A DNA stretch of 64,000 bases from a virus. Shown here in pieces: positions 53,180-62,477 of the stretch. The stretch covers positions 29,998 to 93,997 of the IMG/VR virus record IMGVR_UViG_3300043464_001711; one strand, given 5' to 3'. Positions within the stretch are counted from its first letter, which is position 1; each line of letters starts with the position of its first letter. The position numbers and the translations under genes are program-made. The notes below the pieces were generated by a model. It was given only the letters and a program-made list of their open reading frames with translations, made no database searches and was not told the DNA's origin.

Positions 53180-53494
53180 ATGGCAGTATATTACGATAGA
53201 TATAGAGATTTTAGAATAGACGGACAAGTATCCACTCTACCTTTTATAAAATTACCCATAAAAGGTTCAGATAAAAAAATTGTTACTGATAAAAAAACAA
53301 GGTTTGATAAAATAAGTCAACAATATTATGGCAACCCTTATCATGGTTGGGTTATTTTACAGGCTAATCCAGAATTCGGTGGACTAGAGTTTGACATTCC
53401 TGAAAATACAATTATAATAGTACCATTCCCTCTTAGTAAATCACTTGAGGATTATCAATCACAAGTTGATAGATATAAAAGATTATACGGATAA
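53180..53494 (+). CDS. LysM-type baseplate protein (gp53/tail protein X-like)
   Basis: 104 residues. KKTRFDKISQQYYGNPYHGWVILQANPEFGGLEFDIPENTIIIVP follows the LysM pattern (D-x-I-x-x-x-Y-Y-G-x-x-x-x-W-x-x-I-x-x-x-N and P-x-x-x-I-x-I-P). Small LysM proteins of this kind sit around the baseplate hub of contractile tails (T4 gp53, P2 gpX). It starts 12 nt after the hub gene and is followed after 14 nt by the next baseplate gene. Confidence 0.75.
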   Translation: MAVYYDRYRDFRIDGQVSTLPFIKLPIKGSDKKIVTDKKTRFDKISQQYYGNPYHGWVILQANPEFGGLEFDIPENTIIIVPFPLSKSLEDYQSQVDRYKRLYG

Positions 53495-53508
53495 ATAATA
53501 AGTTTTTT

Positions 53509-56500
53509 ATGGCATTTAATCAAGGACCACAACCTGAAATAGTTTTAAATGAAAACGGGGTTAGGTATGTTGACCCAAATCCAACAGACGAGATAGTTAA
53601 TCACGAAGACCTAGTAATGTATGTTAAATTGGTTGCTAGAGCTAAAGGAAGGAGTATTTTAACATACGACCAAGCCACAGAACAACAAACTGTTATCGTT
53701 GAACAAAAAAATGTTCAATCAGAAACTAATTTCACATATCAAACAGGTAAAGAGTATTTAGATACTAGTTGGACTAATATAGGTGGTGGTAATATAAATT
53801 TTGGTGAAGATTTAGGTTCATTTGGTATTACTAATATCGGTATAGAATTTAAATCTAGTTTTATGCCACAAATAGTAATTGATTTTGTGGATGTACGTGG
53901 GGCGGCTTTATTTGAACAAGGACCTTGTTCACCTTACGCCATATTTTTTCATCTACCGTACCCTGTTTTTGAATTAACAGTTAAAGGTTATTATGGTAGA
54001 CCTGTAACATACACATTAGCTTTAATTAAATTTAATACTAAGTTCAATTCTGAAACAGGTAATTTTGAGTCAAAAGCCGAATTTGTTGGTTATACCTATG
54101 CTTTCTTAGCGGACATCCCAATGGGTTATGTTATGGCAGCAAATTTTATGACTAAACCACACGATGGTAAAACTATATTGGCTGAAAAATGGAAACAACT
54201 TATAGAAAAGAAAATACTAGATAATAGTTTTACAAATGAAAACGAACCTTTAAGTGTTTATGATTTAATTAAAAAATCAAAACAATTAGAACAAAGAACA
54301 CAAGAATTAAAAGGTTTGGCTTCTGTTAAACAGTTAGGGCAAATAAACAGCACTAAAAATCAATTAGACAGTTTAAGAAACATTGTTTCTGAATTCGAAG
54401 GTAAATTAAGAAGTTCAATATCAAAATCAATTAATAGTGGGTTTGATAAAAATAAAGTTTTTTTTATAAAATTACCAAACACCCCAGACACCCAACAAAG
54501 TGCTATTTTAACAGATGTTAAAGCTATTATAAATGAATATTTAGGTGATGGTAATAACTTAGGTGGTAAAATAGGTACTGAAGTAAGTACAGTGAATACC
54601 TATTATAAAACAAACTCAATTGGGGATTCACCTAATATAAATTTTACAAATATTACAAATAACACTAAAGGTTTTTTAAATCAGTCTGTAGGTCAAGAAG
54701 ACGGATTATTAAAATATTCAATAGATTTTGAAGAAAGTTTTTATAAACCATTAAACATTGCCTCTAAAAGTTTAAGTAAACAACAAATTACTAAAAAAGA
54801 TGAAGTTAAAAATACTTTAAATGCTGAGGTAATAAAAACTTTAGGATTTTTACCAACAATAAGTAACGTCTTTGCTATTATTTTAACTAACGTTGAAGTA
54901 TTTTTAGAACTACTATTAAGGACATCTAGAGATGCTGAAAAGTATCACGAAGAAAATGATGTAACCAGTGTTTTAGATGGTACTACACAAAATTTATTAG
55001 AATTAAGAAATAAACCAACAGTTGGAGCACAATTATCGGATGAAGCCTCCACCAATAAACCAATTAAAGTTTATCCTTGGCCAACTTATTATGTACAGAA
55101 AGCACCCGCTAGTGAAACTAACCCCGATAGTAACGTATCAAGTAATAGTTCAGAGGTAGGTACTAAAGAAGCTTATCCTGGTGAAAACCCAGAATTTACT
55201 TCTTGGCCTGAAGTTGTTTTTGTTGAAAACTTTATTAAGGCTTTAACTAGATTAAAAACAGAATTACAAGTTTTAGAATTAGAAAAAGAAAATTTACCGG
55301 GTTACGATAATTTTGCTCCAATAACAGCATATGAAACACATGCTTTTGGTAACGCCAACGCACCAAATAGATGGTATAGATTGCAACAAGATCCTAGTTT
55401 TGAAAACATAATTTATAAAATAATGGGTGAAAACGCTTTTATCCTAGGTGACTATACCATGATTAATACTTTAAGTTTGTGGAAATCACAATTAGGTTTT
55501 ACAAATGGTTGGGGTGTATCATCACTAACAAACTATCAGGGTTCCGGAAATGGTTATATACCAGCCTCAAGTAATGGATTTAATGTTGGGCCACAAAGAT
55601 TGGTTAATAACCCATTGGTTATATCAAATTTAAATCAACCAGAATTAAATAGATACCCAAATATATCTAATAAAGGTTTTAATTATCTATCTTATGGTAG
55701 TGATGCTAAAGATAGAGAAGTGGAATCTTTCAGAAAAAAAATAATCCCAACTACTAGAGCTAGAATGAAAAAATGGGGTTACATAGATGCTTTAAATCTA
55801 ATGACTACAATGAAATTAGATGGTGGTGAAACTACTGTATTAAGTTTTTTAAAAAGCAGTATGACTGTTGAAAATAAAGAAAAAATTAAAAAAGAAATTA
55901 AAGAAAGATTAAGTGAAAGACTTAAAACACAAACTTGGGATGAATGGAAAGTTTCTGCAACACAAGAAATAAGTGGAACCACTGCTTTAATAGATAACCA
56001 AAATAGTATTTGGAGTGGACATTTTGGTTATGTTAAAAAGAAACCAGTATTATCCTATAAAGGACCGATAATATTAAATAGTCAAATAGACGAAGGTAAA
56101 AATATAGAAATACACGCTAACCCACATTTAAATGAGGGTCAAGGGGCAATTTTAACAACAGCTGATGCTTTAGCTGGTAGAGAAATAGATTTTAGTTCTG
56201 AATCTTTAACTGATAATATTAAAAAGAAATATACAGAATATTTTGCTGATGTCTCAACAAACGAAAGTAAAATAAATGAAGATGTGGCCACACCTAATTC
56301 TCTCGCTTATACCACATTAAAATATAGACCAAAACCCTCTACGATAAAATCTAAAACATCTTATGATAATTATAGTTTAGAAAGATCTAATATTAATTTA
56401 ATTAGGGATAAAAATACTAACCTACTATCTTTAGGTGAAAATTTTTATCCAAACTTTTTCCACAAATATGAAGATAATGAGGGATTGGAAAGTAGTAAAA

Positions 56501-58590
56501 TTATATTAGATTTATCTTCTTCTAGAAGATACATTTCTCAAAAAAATGGTAATACTACCGAGAAATGGGCTAGATTTATGGGAGCACCAGAGACAGATGA
56601 TTTAGGTTTTGCTAATTCAATTATTAACACACCATTATGGACACTTAATTATCCACTATACAAAAATGCTTGGAATTGGTCAAAAGCCGGTGGTAATTCC
56701 TATATAGGGTTAGATGAAACAATTAAAACCTCAGATCTAGATTTACCAGAGTCTTACAACAACAATATTTATAAAAATACAAAAAGAAATTGGGGTACAT
56801 GGTGGGGTATTAATCAGTGGGGTGTTGATAACAATACAGATTATTATAAACCTCTAGCTTATATAGCTGTAATGTCTTTTGGCTTTAGAAATCAAAATAC
56901 TAATTATAGGTCCGGTCATTTTTTACCTTGGGATGGTAAGGGTGATTACGATTTATCTTCTTTTTCTAATTTTACACATACAGCTATAGTAGCTAATTTA
57001 CCTAAATCTTATGTTTTATTAATAGGTGCTCTTTTATGGAGAATGAAAGAATCTGGTTTATTAAGATGGGACGATATAAAACCAAAAAGAAACACTATAG
57101 ACGCTAATAACAAGGGTTGGAATACTTTTGATAAGTCTTATTTAGGTGCTGAAGGTGCAGGTAATGTTGGTATTGATGATTTAAATGATCCTGTTTGGTT
57201 CTTCCATACGTCGACTTCAAGACCTTTATACGGTGGTGGTTCTGTTTATGCAAATAATGATGGCTTTGATATAAAACAATCACCATTTACTGACGGTAAA
57301 GGAAAATACCAAAGAGAATGGCTTGGTAGAACGAAGGGTATTGATAATTGGACAAATGGCGGTGGTAGTATAAATAGTTCATTATCTTTAGATGCACCAG
57401 TTACCATCACTAGTTGGACAAAAGGTCAGTTTGTATTTGGTGATGAAAAAAGTGAGTTTAAAAATAGAGCAAGAGGATTTTATGATTTGTGTAGACCCGA
57501 CCAGATTCCTTTTTTAATTTCTAGTGGTGATGATTTTAAAACACCTAATACTTTAGCCATAGTAGAAAAAACTGAAAAAGATAAAAACCCACCATCTAAT
57601 GTGAATACCTCCCTATCTAGACTACCTAATTTAAAATTTGATAATGGTACAGGTTCCACCTCTTACATTAAAACAACTTACCCTGTATTAAAAGAAGAGT
57701 GTAAAGAATTAATGTTTATACCTAAATCACTAAAAGAACAATTTATTCAAGCTTTTGAAAATTGGGCAACAAACGATACAAAATGGTTGGCAACAATTGA
57801 CCCATTAAATTGGACGGATGATGGTAAACTAGAAAATTTTACCACTACCACAAATGGAAATGTAAACACCGCTTACAAAGTAAGTGGTTATAGAGGTTTC
57901 TTAAACCAAGAAACTTATAGTAAATCTAGAAATTTCGGTAAAGTCATCAATGACGAAAAAAAAGATTTCGGATTTTCTAAATTTGATTTTGAGGATAATA
58001 ATAATATTGGATCTAATCAAAAAAAGACTAAAAAAACTAATAAAAATAATAACAGCAGCGAAGAAAATATACCTAGTGGGGGTGGTTCTGAAGGAATCGA
58101 ACAAGCTGGTGGTATAGGTAATTCTTTTTGTTTTGTTGCAGGAACAAAAATTAAATTAGTTGACGGGTCTAGTGTGAATATTGAAGATTTAAATATAGAT
58201 AAAAAATTATTAACATATAACTTAGACACCAAAGAATTTGAAGAAGGTGATATTGGTGAAATACAGGTTGAATACAAAGAAAATTTGGTAACTTATTATT
58301 TTGATAATGGTAATAAAATAAATTGTACTGAAGATCACCCTATTTGGGTAATCGGAAAAGGTTGGTCTTCTTATAGAGCTTATAACTTTACTGAAGATAA
58401 CACACACAATATAAATACAAAAGAAATTATAATAGGTGATGAATGTTTATATTATTCTGATGGGAAGTTCAACAAAGTAAAATTGAATAAAATTATCAGA
58501 AAAAATAATAGACCAACAAGAGTTTGGAGAATTAAAAACCTTAATGTTAATAAAAACTTTATTGCTGGTAATGTTTTAGTCTATAATTAA
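53509..58590 (+). CDS. Giant baseplate-region protein ending in a Hint (intein-like) domain (1693 residues)
   Basis: The N-terminal 210 residues form a strand-rich domain (VYELTVKGYYGRP-like, FELTVKGYYGRPVTYTLALIKFN) found at the start of large virion proteins. A long helical and mixed body follows; I recognise no enzyme in it. After a basic, Asn/Ser- and Gly-rich linker (about 1500-1540), residues 1541-1693 are a Hint domain: Cys1541 in CFVAGTKIKLVDG, CTEDHPIW (T-x-x-H block B) and the end NFIAGNVLVYN. The protein stops exactly at the terminal Asn with no C-extein and with Tyr in place of the usual penultimate His. The Hint domain can be expected to cut or modify the linker. The next gene starts 3 nt later. 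Confidence 0.75.
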   Translation: MAFNQGPQPEIVLNENGVRYVDPNPTDEIVNHEDLVMYVKLVARAKGRSILTYDQATEQQTVIVEQKNVQSETNFTYQTGKEYLDTSWTNIGGGNINFGEDLGSFGITNIGIEFKSSFMPQIVIDFVDVRGAALFEQGPCSPYAIFFHLPYPVFELTVKGYYGRPVTYTLALIKFNTKFNSETGNFESKAEFVGYTYAFLADIPMGYVMAANFMTKPHDGKTILAEKWKQLIEKKILDNSFTNENEPLSVYDLIKKSKQLEQRTQELKGLASVKQLGQINSTKNQLDSLRNIVSEFEGKLRSSISKSINSGFDKNKVFFIKLPNTPDTQQSAILTDVKAIINEYLGDGNNLGGKIGTEVSTVNTYYKTNSIGDSPNINFTNITNNTKGFLNQSVGQEDGLLKYSIDFEESFYKPLNIASKSLSKQQITKKDEVKNTLNAEVIKTLGFLPTISNVFAIILTNVEVFLELLLRTSRDAEKYHEENDVTSVLDGTTQNLLELRNKPTVGAQLSDEASTNKPIKVYPWPTYYVQKAPASETNPDSNVSSNSSEVGTKEAYPGENPEFTSWPEVVFVENFIKALTRLKTELQVLELEKENLPGYDNFAPITAYETHAFGNANAPNRWYRLQQDPSFENIIYKIMGENAFILGDYTMINTLSLWKSQLGFTNGWGVSSLTNYQGSGNGYIPASSNGFNVGPQRLVNNPLVISNLNQPELNRYPNISNKGFNYLSYGSDAKDREVESFRKKIIPTTRARMKKWGYIDALNLMTTMKLDGGETTVLSFLKSSMTVENKEKIKKEIKERLSERLKTQTWDEWKVSATQEISGTTALIDNQNSIWSGHFGYVKKKPVLSYKGPIILNSQIDEGKNIEIHANPHLNEGQGAILTTADALAGREIDFSSESLTDNIKKKYTEYFADVSTNESKINEDVATPNSLAYTTLKYRPKPSTIKSKTSYDNYSLERSNINLIRDKNTNLLSLGENFYPNFFHKYEDNEGLESSKIILDLSSSRRYISQKNGNTTEKWARFMGAPETDDLGFANSIINTPLWTLNYPLYKNAWNWSKAGGNSYIGLDETIKTSDLDLPESYNNNIYKNTKRNWGTWWGINQWGVDNNTDYYKPLAYIAVMSFGFRNQNTNYRSGHFLPWDGKGDYDLSSFSNFTHTAIVANLPKSYVLLIGALLWRMKESGLLRWDDIKPKRNTIDANNKGWNTFDKSYLGAEGAGNVGIDDLNDPVWFFHTSTSRPLYGGGSVYANNDGFDIKQSPFTDGKGKYQREWLGRTKGIDNWTNGGGSINSSLSLDAPVTITSWTKGQFVFGDEKSEFKNRARGFYDLCRPDQIPFLISSGDDFKTPNTLAIVEKTEKDKNPPSNVNTSLSRLPNLKFDNGTGSTSYIKTTYPVLKEECKELMFIPKSLKEQFIQAFENWATNDTKWLATIDPLNWTDDGKLENFTTTTNGNVNTAYKVSGYRGFLNQETYSKSRNFGKVINDEKKDFGFSKFDFEDNNNIGSNQKKTKKTNKNNNSSEENIPSGGGSEGIEQAGGIGNSFCFVAGTKIKLVDGSSVNIEDLNIDKKLLTYNLDTKEFEEGDIGEIQVEYKENLVTYYFDNGNKINCTEDHPIWVIGKGWSSYRAYNFTEDNTHNINTKEIIIGDECLYYSDGKFNKVKLNKIIRKNNRPTRVWRIKNLNVNKNFIAGNVLVYN
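58129..58590 (+). other. C-terminal Hint domain of the baseplate protein
   Basis: Codons 1541-1693 of the preceding gene. It shows Cys1, T-x-x-H and the terminal N-F-x-A-x-x-V-L-V-x-N block. It has no space for a homing endonuclease (153 residues), so it is a mini-intein or bacterial intein-like domain rather than a mobile intein. Confidence 0.8.
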
Positions 58591-58593
58591 AAT

Positions 58594-60543
58594 ATGTCTG
58601 AAAGAATAATAGGGTTAAAGAAGGAAGAATCAGGCAATCAAAATAAAGTGCTTTATGATGAATTGTTTGTTAAAGATTCTGGATATAGGTTAGTCTCTTC
58701 TACACCTAAAGTTTTTTCTGCAATACATCCTGATGATTTTGGTGAAAATTTTTATATTTCTGAGGAAGAATTAGATTTTTACATTGAAGGTTTTATTTCC
58801 GCTGTTTCAGAAAATGTTGACGATATATCACAGAATATAGTAAAAGAAGAATCTAATAATAATGATTTAGAATCTGGTTTAGATGATTTAGATACTAAAC
58901 TATCCTTATATAGGTCATTTAGATCATTGTATGATAAATGGATTGCTAGTTCTAATATAGACGGTGAAACATCTAGTGGATATTTCTTCAATAATTATGG
59001 TCAAAGTGAAGTTAATGGTGAGGATGATAAAAGATTATTATTTGAACACTTTTCTTTTGTAAATAGAACAAATTCTAATATAGGTAATAGAGCAGTTATA
59101 GACTTCTCATACCTATCAAATTTAGCTAACTCTAAAAATGGACAAGGACCAACACAATCTTTATACGAATCAATAACTAATCTACTAACTGAAAATAAAT
59201 TTGAGTTTTTCGCAATGCCTAGTTTAATAGGTTATTCAGATTCAGATTCAAAAGATTTGATAGATATATTTAGAACGATAGATGGACCAATAAATAGAAT
59301 ACCAGCTAAACCTGGTTTTATATGTATGTTTATTGGTGGTAATTCTAGAACATTAGATATCCCACAATCTTATTGTGGTATTAATCGTGTTGGTTTTGAT
59401 TTTGTAAACGACTCATTTGATATAGACGATCCAACCACATATCCACAAGATTTTACTGATAATGGGGGTATTACCGCATTTAAAGTTAAATACGGACAAC
59501 AAACCCAAAATCATTTTAAAAGTATAGAATTAGACCAATCGGAATTCAAAGAAACCCAAGAATCTTTAATAGTAATAGATTCTTTAACAAACCCCTCTAG
59601 TGGTTCAGATCCAGTAAAAATTGGTAAGGGTAATAATGTCTACGATGTTAATTTAACAAGGGGTTATTCTTGTACCGTCACAATGTTGGGTGATATGCAA
59701 ATACAGCCAATGATGATCTTTAAATTAGAGAATGTCCCTATGTTTAGGGGAACATATTTAATAACATCTGTTTCACATAATATTAAACCACACAATGTAG
59801 AAACAACATTTAAGGGTGTGAGACAACCAATAGTAACAGTACCTATTGTAACTGAGGCATTAAGTTTATTGGATTTAGCTTTAGCGGAAGTAGTACAAGG
59901 AGACCAAGCTTTACAAAGTAATAATGGTACTATATCATCACAATCATTATTTGGTGATGTTGGTAGTAGTGATGTAACACCACCTGAAATAGACTTAACT
60001 GTTTATGGTGATAATTCAGATAAAACATGTCCTAAAGACCCATTAATTTCTGATGGTGGTGTGGGTGATGCTTACATCAAAGGTAAATTATATAAAATTA
60101 GATTGTGTAAAGTTAAAGGTACCGATGGTAACACAGCTAAAGTTAACGTTGAAATGGCTTTAAATTTAGCTAACATGATTAGAAAGGCACAACAAGATGG
60201 TGTTAAATTAACCCTCGGTAGTAACTTTAGAACAATGCAAAGCCAAGTAAATACCGCTAGAAGTAATGGATGTTACAAATCTGGTAATTTTAATAGATCT
60301 GATTGTAATGTGGCTACCGCACAACCAGGTTATTCTAATCACCAAAGTGGTTCAGCTATAGATTTTGGTTGTAACGGTAAAACCATATGTTACAGTAATA
60401 GTTCAGCTTGGTGTGAAAAAAATGGTTCACAATTAAGGCCAAATGAATATCCTTGTTTTGAATGGATGGTTAGAAACGCTAATAGTTATGGTTTTTATAA
60501 TTATAAAAAAGAAGCTTGGCACTGGTCAATAAATGGTGCGTAA
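58594..60543 (+). CDS. Baseplate hub paralogue 1 with VanY-type D,D-carboxypeptidase domain
   Basis: 649 residues. Residues 1-430 are a shared scaffold found in the next two genes, starting ERIIGLKKEESGNQNKVLYD and ending MFRGTYLITSVSHNIKPHN, the G-x-Y-x-I-x-x-V-x-H pattern of gp27/gpD-like hub proteins. The C-terminal 170 residues contain TLGSNFRT, SNHQSGSAIDFGC and EAWHWS, the zinc/His-x6-Asp...His-x-His-like set of peptidase M15 (VanY/LAS) enzymes, which cut peptide stems of peptidoglycan. Four or more Cys around this domain suggest disulphides. It probably pierces the cell wall during infection. Confidence 0.82.
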   Translation: MSERIIGLKKEESGNQNKVLYDELFVKDSGYRLVSSTPKVFSAIHPDDFGENFYISEEELDFYIEGFISAVSENVDDISQNIVKEESNNNDLESGLDDLDTKLSLYRSFRSLYDKWIASSNIDGETSSGYFFNNYGQSEVNGEDDKRLLFEHFSFVNRTNSNIGNRAVIDFSYLSNLANSKNGQGPTQSLYESITNLLTENKFEFFAMPSLIGYSDSDSKDLIDIFRTIDGPINRIPAKPGFICMFIGGNSRTLDIPQSYCGINRVGFDFVNDSFDIDDPTTYPQDFTDNGGITAFKVKYGQQTQNHFKSIELDQSEFKETQESLIVIDSLTNPSSGSDPVKIGKGNNVYDVNLTRGYSCTVTMLGDMQIQPMMIFKLENVPMFRGTYLITSVSHNIKPHNVETTFKGVRQPIVTVPIVTEALSLLDLALAEVVQGDQALQSNNGTISSQSLFGDVGSSDVTPPEIDLTVYGDNSDKTCPKDPLISDGGVGDAYIKGKLYKIRLCKVKGTDGNTAKVNVEMALNLANMIRKAQQDGVKLTLGSNFRTMQSQVNTARSNGCYKSGNFNRSDCNVATAQPGYSNHQSGSAIDFGCNGKTICYSNSSAWCEKNGSQLRPNEYPCFEWMVRNANSYGFYNYKKEAWHWSINGA

Positions 60544-60546
60544 TAT

Positions 60547-62466
60547 ATGTCTAACGAAAGAATAATAGGATTAAAGAAAGAAGAATCGGGCAATCAAAAT
60601 AAAGTGCTTTATGATGAATTGTTTGTTAAAGATTCGGGCTACAGACTAGTGTCATCAAGTCCAAAAGTTTTTTCTGCAATACATCCTGATGATTTCGGTG
60701 ATAATTTTTACATCTCAGAAGAAGAATTAGATTTTTATATTGATGGGTTTATTTCTGCTATATCAGATAACGTCGATGATGTTATAGATAATTTAGTAAA
60801 AGAAGAAGCAAATCAAATTAATGATTTAGAATCTGGTTTAGATGATTTAGATACTAAACTATCCTTATATAGATCTTTTAAATCTTTAAATGATAAATGG
60901 ATAATCAGTTCAAATTATAATGAAGGTAGTAAAACTAGATATTTTTATGATAACAATAAATTTGTTAGTGGTGATACAAAATTATTATACGAATATTTTT
61001 CTTTTGTAAATAGATGCGGAACCTCAATTGGTAGTAAGGCTGTTATAGATTTTTCATATCTTTCTAATTTAGGTAGTGTACAAAATGGCCAAGGGCCAAC
61101 AAAATCTCTTTATGAATCACTAACTGGTCTTTTAACTGAAAATAATTTTATATTCCACCCTTTACCAGCATTTGTTACTTATTCAGATAAAGATTTAACA
61201 CCTTTAACCGATATGTTTAGAACAATAGACGGTCCATTAAATAATTTATCGGCTGAACCTAATTTTGTTTGTATGTTTATTGGTGGTAGTTCTAGAGCTT
61301 TAGATATACCAACCTCATATTGTGGTTTAGGGGGGACTAATTTTCAATATACTAACGACTCTTTCGATGTTAACGACCCAACAACTTACCCAGAAGATTT
61401 TAGGTCAGGTGGTGCGATAAATGCGTTTAAAGTTAGGTATGGACAAGAAGCACAAAATCATTTTAGTAGAATAGAGCTGGACCAAGCAGAATTTAAAGAA
61501 ACACAAGATTCTTTATTGGTAATAGACGCTTTAGTTAATCCGTCTAGTGGTTCAAACCCAACAAAAATCGGTAAAGGAAATAATATCTATGATGTTAATT
61601 TGACTAGGTCTTATACCTGTACAGTAGAAACTTTAGGTAATATGCAAATACAACCAATGATGTTCTTTAAATTGGAAAATGTACCAATGTTTAGAGGCAC
61701 TTATTTAATTACTGATGTTAGTCATACAATAAAACCACATAATGTTATAACTTCTTTCAAGGGAGTTAGACAACCAATAATGACTGTACCAATCGTAACT
61801 GAGGCATTAAGTTTATTAGATTTATCTTTAGTTGAAGTAGTAGAAAATAATAACAACCAAAATACATTAGGTTCATCACAAACTAGTGATTTGGGTAATG
61901 ATAGTTTTGCCTCCATAAATTTAGTACCATTAGAATCTATTGGTGATAATGTAAAAGATGCTTTAATTTATTTTATAAAAACAGTGAAGTTACCACCTTA
62001 TAAAGCTATAGGTATTATAGCGGCTATAATGGGTGAATCTGGTACAAAATTAAATCCAAAAGCGTTAAATAGTAGTTCAGGTGCTTTTGGTATTGCTCAG
62101 TGGTTAGGTAATAGGTTACAAGGTTTAAAACAACTAACTAATTTTGAATCATTATCAACCCAATTACAGTATTTATGGAGTGAATTAGATCCTAATAGTA
62201 AAAATGTTGATACAATAGCTAAACCTTATATATCTAAAGCCACCTCTAAAGAAGAAACATTAGCGGCAATGGCTTTATTTGAAAGATGGGAATACCCAGT
62301 TAAATTATTTAAAAGTAATGGTAACTCATATAAAAACGTATACCCGATATTAGTAGCTGAAGTAATAAATAAAAGTACACCAGATAAATCTTTAAGGGAT
62401 AGAATAGGTTATTTAGTTAGAGTTGAAGAAGTTTATAACAGTTTAAAATCCCAAGGATTAGTTTAA
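60547..62466 (+). CDS. Baseplate hub paralogue 2 with phage tail lysozyme domain
   Basis: 639 residues. Same scaffold as the previous gene for about 440 residues; the first 75 residues are nearly identical by eye. The C-terminal module (about 465-610) reads YKAIGIIAAIMGESGTKLNPKALN, SSGAFGIAQWLGNRLQGL, LQYLWSELD, the pattern of the phage tail lysozyme family (PF18013, lysozyme-like fold, catalytic Glu in MGESG). It cleaves peptidoglycan glycan. It starts 3 nt after paralogue 1. The linker between scaffold and enzyme is Asn/Ser-rich. Confidence 0.82.
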   Translation: MSNERIIGLKKEESGNQNKVLYDELFVKDSGYRLVSSSPKVFSAIHPDDFGDNFYISEEELDFYIDGFISAISDNVDDVIDNLVKEEANQINDLESGLDDLDTKLSLYRSFKSLNDKWIISSNYNEGSKTRYFYDNNKFVSGDTKLLYEYFSFVNRCGTSIGSKAVIDFSYLSNLGSVQNGQGPTKSLYESLTGLLTENNFIFHPLPAFVTYSDKDLTPLTDMFRTIDGPLNNLSAEPNFVCMFIGGSSRALDIPTSYCGLGGTNFQYTNDSFDVNDPTTYPEDFRSGGAINAFKVRYGQEAQNHFSRIELDQAEFKETQDSLLVIDALVNPSSGSNPTKIGKGNNIYDVNLTRSYTCTVETLGNMQIQPMMFFKLENVPMFRGTYLITDVSHTIKPHNVITSFKGVRQPIMTVPIVTEALSLLDLSLVEVVENNNNQNTLGSSQTSDLGNDSFASINLVPLESIGDNVKDALIYFIKTVKLPPYKAIGIIAAIMGESGTKLNPKALNSSSGAFGIAQWLGNRLQGLKQLTNFESLSTQLQYLWSELDPNSKNVDTIAKPYISKATSKEETLAAMALFERWEYPVKLFKSNGNSYKNVYPILVAEVINKSTPDKSLRDRIGYLVRVEEVYNSLKSQGLV

Positions 62467-62477
62467 TATTAAATAAA

